The position numbers were made by a program, and so were the translations under genes. From assembly GCA_903904005.1 (NCBI GenBank), contig CAIVAR010000037.1, positions 1 through 64,000 on the forward strand: a stretch of DNA of 64,000 nucleotides, read 5' to 3'. Positions 60,342 to 64,000 of the stretch are shown here, in pieces (the stretch's first letter is position 1; each line of letters opens with the position of its first letter). The stretch comes from an uncultured Anaeromyxobacter sp. (GTDB lineage: Bacteria; Myxococcota; Myxococcia; Myxococcales; Anaeromyxobacteraceae). A model generated the notes under the pieces. That model was not told where the DNA came from. It was given only the letters and a program-made list of their open reading frames with translations, and searched no databases.

Positions 60342-60372
60342 CACCGCGGCGGCACCGGGATAAGTCCTCCCG

Positions 60373-60966
60373 ATGCCCCGGATCCTCGCTCCCGCGCTGC
60401 TCCTCGTCGCCGCCTGCGCCACCGCTCCCCGGGGCGTTCCGCTGCCCATGGCGTCGACGGCCCCGTCGAGCGTCGACCTCGCCGGGACCTACCAGCCCGA
60501 GGGGGAGGTCTTCGTCGCCCTGCCGCGGACCGCGGGCGTGACCAACTCCTACGGCCGGTACCGGGTGGTGGGACCGTCGACGAGCCTCTCCCGGAACCTC
60601 GAGGGGCGCTGGGGCGGCACCCTCGGCGGCCAGACCGTCCTCCTCGACGTCACCGACGGACGGATCCGCGGCGCCGGGGTCGAGCTCACCGTGCGGCGGG
60701 ACGGCGACGCGCTCCACGTCTCCGGGCTGTGGCGCAACGCCCGGCTCGACCTCGACTTCCAGCCCACCCACATCGGGGGAACGCCCGGCGGCGGCTGCTC
60801 GCTCGACCTCCGGCTCACCGAGGGGACGACGTGGCGGGGCTTCCTGGCCTGCCCGAACCCGGACGCCGTCACGGTGCGGCTCGAGGGCGCGGCGATGGAG
60901 GTCCCCGACGTGGCCATGCCCCAGTGGCTCTTCGCCTTCCTGGGCGCGCTCCCGGACGGGCCGTGA
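60373..60966 (+). CDS. lipoprotein of unknown function (paralogue 2)
   Basis: The 197-residue predicted lipoprotein (lipobox VAAC) is a shorter paralogue of its upstream neighbour. It shares RWGGTLGGQTVLLDV, DGRIRGAGVELTV, VSGLWRNARLDLDF, TWRGFLAC and the closing MPQWLFAFLGALP. The tandem pair most likely arose by duplication. Its stop overlaps the GTG of hslO (GTGA), so translation is coupled to a cytoplasmic chaperone gene, which is unusual for a lipoprotein. Its function is not known. Confidence 0.75.
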   Translation: MPRILAPALLLVAACATAPRGVPLPMASTAPSSVDLAGTYQPEGEVFVALPRTAGVTNSYGRYRVVGPSTSLSRNLEGRWGGTLGGQTVLLDVTDGRIRGAGVELTVRRDGDALHVSGLWRNARLDLDFQPTHIGGTPGGGCSLDLRLTEGTTWRGFLACPNPDAVTVRLEGAAMEVPDVAMPQWLFAFLGALPDGP

Positions 60967-61856
60967 AGGACCTGCTGCTCCGCGGCCTCGTCCGCACGCC
61001 CGACCTCCGGGTGATCCAGGTCGAGGCCACCGACCTCTCCCGCATGGCGCGGATGCTCCACGGGCTGGCCCCCACGGCGGCCTCGGTCTTCTCCGAGGCG
61101 CTCGCGGCGGGGCTCCTGCTCGGCGCCCTCCAGAAGGAGGAGACCCGGGTGAACCTGTCGCTCGAGGTCGACGGGCCGCTCTCCGGCCTCCTCGTCGACG
61201 CCGACACCGCGGGAAACATCCGCGGGCGGGTCCGCCGGCCCGACGTCCACTTCCCGGGCGACCCGTCGGTGGGGCCGCGCGCCGCGCTGGGCGGTTCCGG
61301 CACGCTCTCGGTCCTGCGTGACCTGGGCAACGGCGAGTTCTACCGGGGGTCGGTGGAGTTCACGCCGGGCACGCTCACCGACAACCTGCGCCGCTACTTC
61401 GCCTCGAGCGAGCAGGTGGCGACGGCGCTCGACGTCCGGGTCCACCCGACCGAGCGGGACGGCCTCGGCGCGGTGGCCGGGATCGTGGTCCAGAAGATGC
61501 CCGAGGGGAGCCTCGAGGCCCTCGAGGAGGTCCGCCGGCGCATCGAGGCGGGTGCCTTCCGGGACGCGCTGGCGCGCGGCGCCACCGGCGAGGAACTGGC
61601 CCGGGCGGTGGTCGGCGACGACCTCGCCATCCTGGCCCGCCAGGAGGTGTCGTACGTCTGCAACTGCTCCCGGGAGCGGGCCGTGAACGCCGTCACGGCG
61701 CTCGGTCCCGACGGGATCCGCACCGTCCTGGCCGAGGACCGGCAGGTGGTGATCGACTGCGAGTTCTGCAAGAAGCGCTACGTCATCGGCGAGGCGGAGC
61801 TCACCGCCATCGCGCGCCGCCTGGAGGGCGGCGTGCCGGGCGGCGCCCGGGCGTGA
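60963..61856 (+). CDS. hslO: Hsp33 redox-regulated chaperone
   Basis: The 297-residue protein matches Hsp33 throughout, with a substrate-binding domain with VGVVQK-like strands (AGIVVQKMPEG) and the C-terminal redox switch. The zinc-binding Cys are CNC at about residue 233 and CEFC at about 266 (CxC-Xn-CxxC). Oxidation releases zinc and activates holdase activity, protecting proteins during oxidative stress. The start is GTG 60963, overlapping the lipoprotein stop. With tpx and the rubrerythrin fusion it is a third oxidative-stress gene in the window. Confidence 0.94.
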   Translation: MKDLLLRGLVRTPDLRVIQVEATDLSRMARMLHGLAPTAASVFSEALAAGLLLGALQKEETRVNLSLEVDGPLSGLLVDADTAGNIRGRVRRPDVHFPGDPSVGPRAALGGSGTLSVLRDLGNGEFYRGSVEFTPGTLTDNLRRYFASSEQVATALDVRVHPTERDGLGAVAGIVVQKMPEGSLEALEEVRRRIEAGAFRDALARGATGEELARAVVGDDLAILARQEVSYVCNCSRERAVNAVTALGPDGIRTVLAEDRQVVIDCEFCKKRYVIGEAELTAIARRLEGGVPGGARA

Positions 61857-61931
61857 CCCTGGCGCCGGCATCCCCGGACGCATGCTAGATTCCCCCTTCC
61901 GGCCCTTGGGCCACTCCCGCGGAGGCTCGCC

Positions 61932-62609
61932 ATCGCCCCCTCCAAGAAGACGAAGCGCACGACGAAGAAGAAGGCCCCGGCGAAGTCGGCCCGTCGCCCC
62001 GCACGGGCGGCGCCCGCGCGCACCCGGCGCACCACCCGTCGCCCTCGCGCCGAGCAGCCGCTCGGCGTCGGCGTGGGGGACGCCTTCGCCATCGAGCGGA
62101 TGGGCGGCCTGCCCGCCCCCTCGACGACCGGCGGCGCGGGCGGCGTCCGCGAGCTCACCTGGCTCGAGTTCGGCGCCGTGATCAACGACCTCGCCAACCG
62201 GATCTCCGAGCGCTTCCAGCCGCAGGTGATCCTGGGCGTGGCCCGGGGCGGCATCCTGGTGGGCGGGGCGCTCGCCGCCCCCATGGCCGCCGAGTTCCTC
62301 CCGGTGCGGGTGGAGAAGCGATCGCGCGACAAGCGCGCCGTCCCGACCTTCAAGGTGCCGGAGGCGAAGGGCAAGAAGGTCCTCGTGGTCGACGACGTGA
62401 CCAACTCGGGCGAGACGCTCGGCAAGGCCAGGGCGCTGGCCCTGCGCTCCGGCGCCCGCGAGGTCCAGTCGGCGTCGCTGGTGGTCCGTCCGGGCGGGTC
62501 GCGGCCGGAGTGGTTCGCGCTCGAGACGGCCCAGCTCATCGTCTTCCCCTGGGACTACCAGCTCGACGCCAGCGGGCCGCACGGCGACCCCGGCTCCATG
62601 GGGGTCTGA
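61932..62609 (+). CDS. phosphoribosyltransferase with basic N-terminal tail; possible ATC start
   Basis: The catalytic domain (from about 62073) has the PRT signature VLVVDDVTNSGET (PRPP loop) preceded by LGVARGGILVGGALA, as in xanthine-guanine/hypoxanthine-type transferases or the WbdD-like PRT group. The first ordinary in-frame start is GTG 62073. Upstream the frame stays open and encodes a Lys/Arg-rich segment (KKTKRTTKKKAPAKSARR) down to an ATC codon at 61932. That codon is preceded by GGAGG at six bases. No ATG, GTG or TTG lies in frame between. I therefore propose ATC 61932 as the start, giving a 47-residue basic, histone-tail-like extension; 62073 is the conservative alternative. The natural substrate is unknown. 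Confidence 0.72.
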   Translation: MAPSKKTKRTTKKKAPAKSARRPARAAPARTRRTTRRPRAEQPLGVGVGDAFAIERMGGLPAPSTTGGAGGVRELTWLEFGAVINDLANRISERFQPQVILGVARGGILVGGALAAPMAAEFLPVRVEKRSRDKRAVPTFKVPEAKGKKVLVVDDVTNSGETLGKARALALRSGAREVQSASLVVRPGGSRPEWFALETAQLIVFPWDYQLDASGPHGDPGSMGV

Positions 62610-62628
62610 CCCTGGGCAGGAGCGCGGC

Positions 62629-64000
<1,372 letters not shown>

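Overview
The window is GC-rich DNA with tightly packed genes. It looks like a chromosome segment of a dissimilatory metal-reducing member of the Myxococcota, most like Anaeromyxobacter. The reasons are the very dense c-type multiheme cytochromes of Geobacter/Anaeromyxobacter type, a myxobacterial MJ0042-type zinc-ribbon/TPR protein, an FHA-GGDEF protein and strong G/C bias at third codon positions. This assignment is inference from gene content. I saw no tRNA, rRNA, CRISPR array, insertion sequence or prophage.

Layout. 1-8.8 kb is a housekeeping and metabolic flank: the end of an OFA-type MFS transporter, a long acyl-CoA dehydrogenase with an inverted-repeat operator, a cold-shock protein, an outer-membrane barrel, a secreted repeat protein, a YhhN protein, an ADP-ribosylglycohydrolase, a small membrane protein and asd. 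8.9-38.7 kb is an electron-transfer island. On the + strand it holds a six-FN3 lipoprotein behind a consensus sigma-54 promoter. All the rest runs on the - strand. 38.7-48.4 kb is mixed: a BI-1 membrane protein, a nucleotidyltransferase pair, a HAD phosphatase, a fused NfnAB/Sud-type oxidoreductase-rubrerythrin, AlgH, Tpx and envelope proteins. 48.4-55.3 kb holds an EEP hydrolase, an FHA plus degenerate GGDEF protein, a TolC-type protein and a large TPR protein. 55.4-64 kb is a + strand run: a FAD oxidoreductase, GT2, acyltransferase and SDR genes (probable envelope lipid or glycan synthesis), two paralogous lipoproteins, hslO, a phosphoribosyltransferase and the 5' part of selB.

The core system. 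Seven cytochromes in about 22 kb carry about 151 putative haem-binding sites: 65, 19, 3, 42, 6, 6 and 10. Two hexahaem proteins (18239-19156 and 19394-20554) match Geobacter OmcS, the extracellular filament cytochrome, in motif order, including the N-terminal CHTMH element whose second His supplies an inter-subunit haem ligand in OmcS. The first lies in an apparent operon with a decahaem cytochrome, a large outer-membrane barrel with an inserted discoidin-like domain, two CsgG/LpoB-like envelope proteins and a parvulin lipoprotein. The second lies beside a 42-haem cytochrome that is coupled to an NHL propeller. Farther upstream are a 2,910-residue lipoprotein cytochrome built by near-triplication of a 15-haem unit, a 19-haem lipoprotein cytochrome, a trihaem cytochrome and a second two-domain parvulin. 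A perfect FNR-type box precedes the giant gene. I read the region as an anaerobically controlled extracellular electron-transfer and cytochrome-filament locus with its own export and folding helpers. The parts are seen in the sequence; the joint function is inferred.
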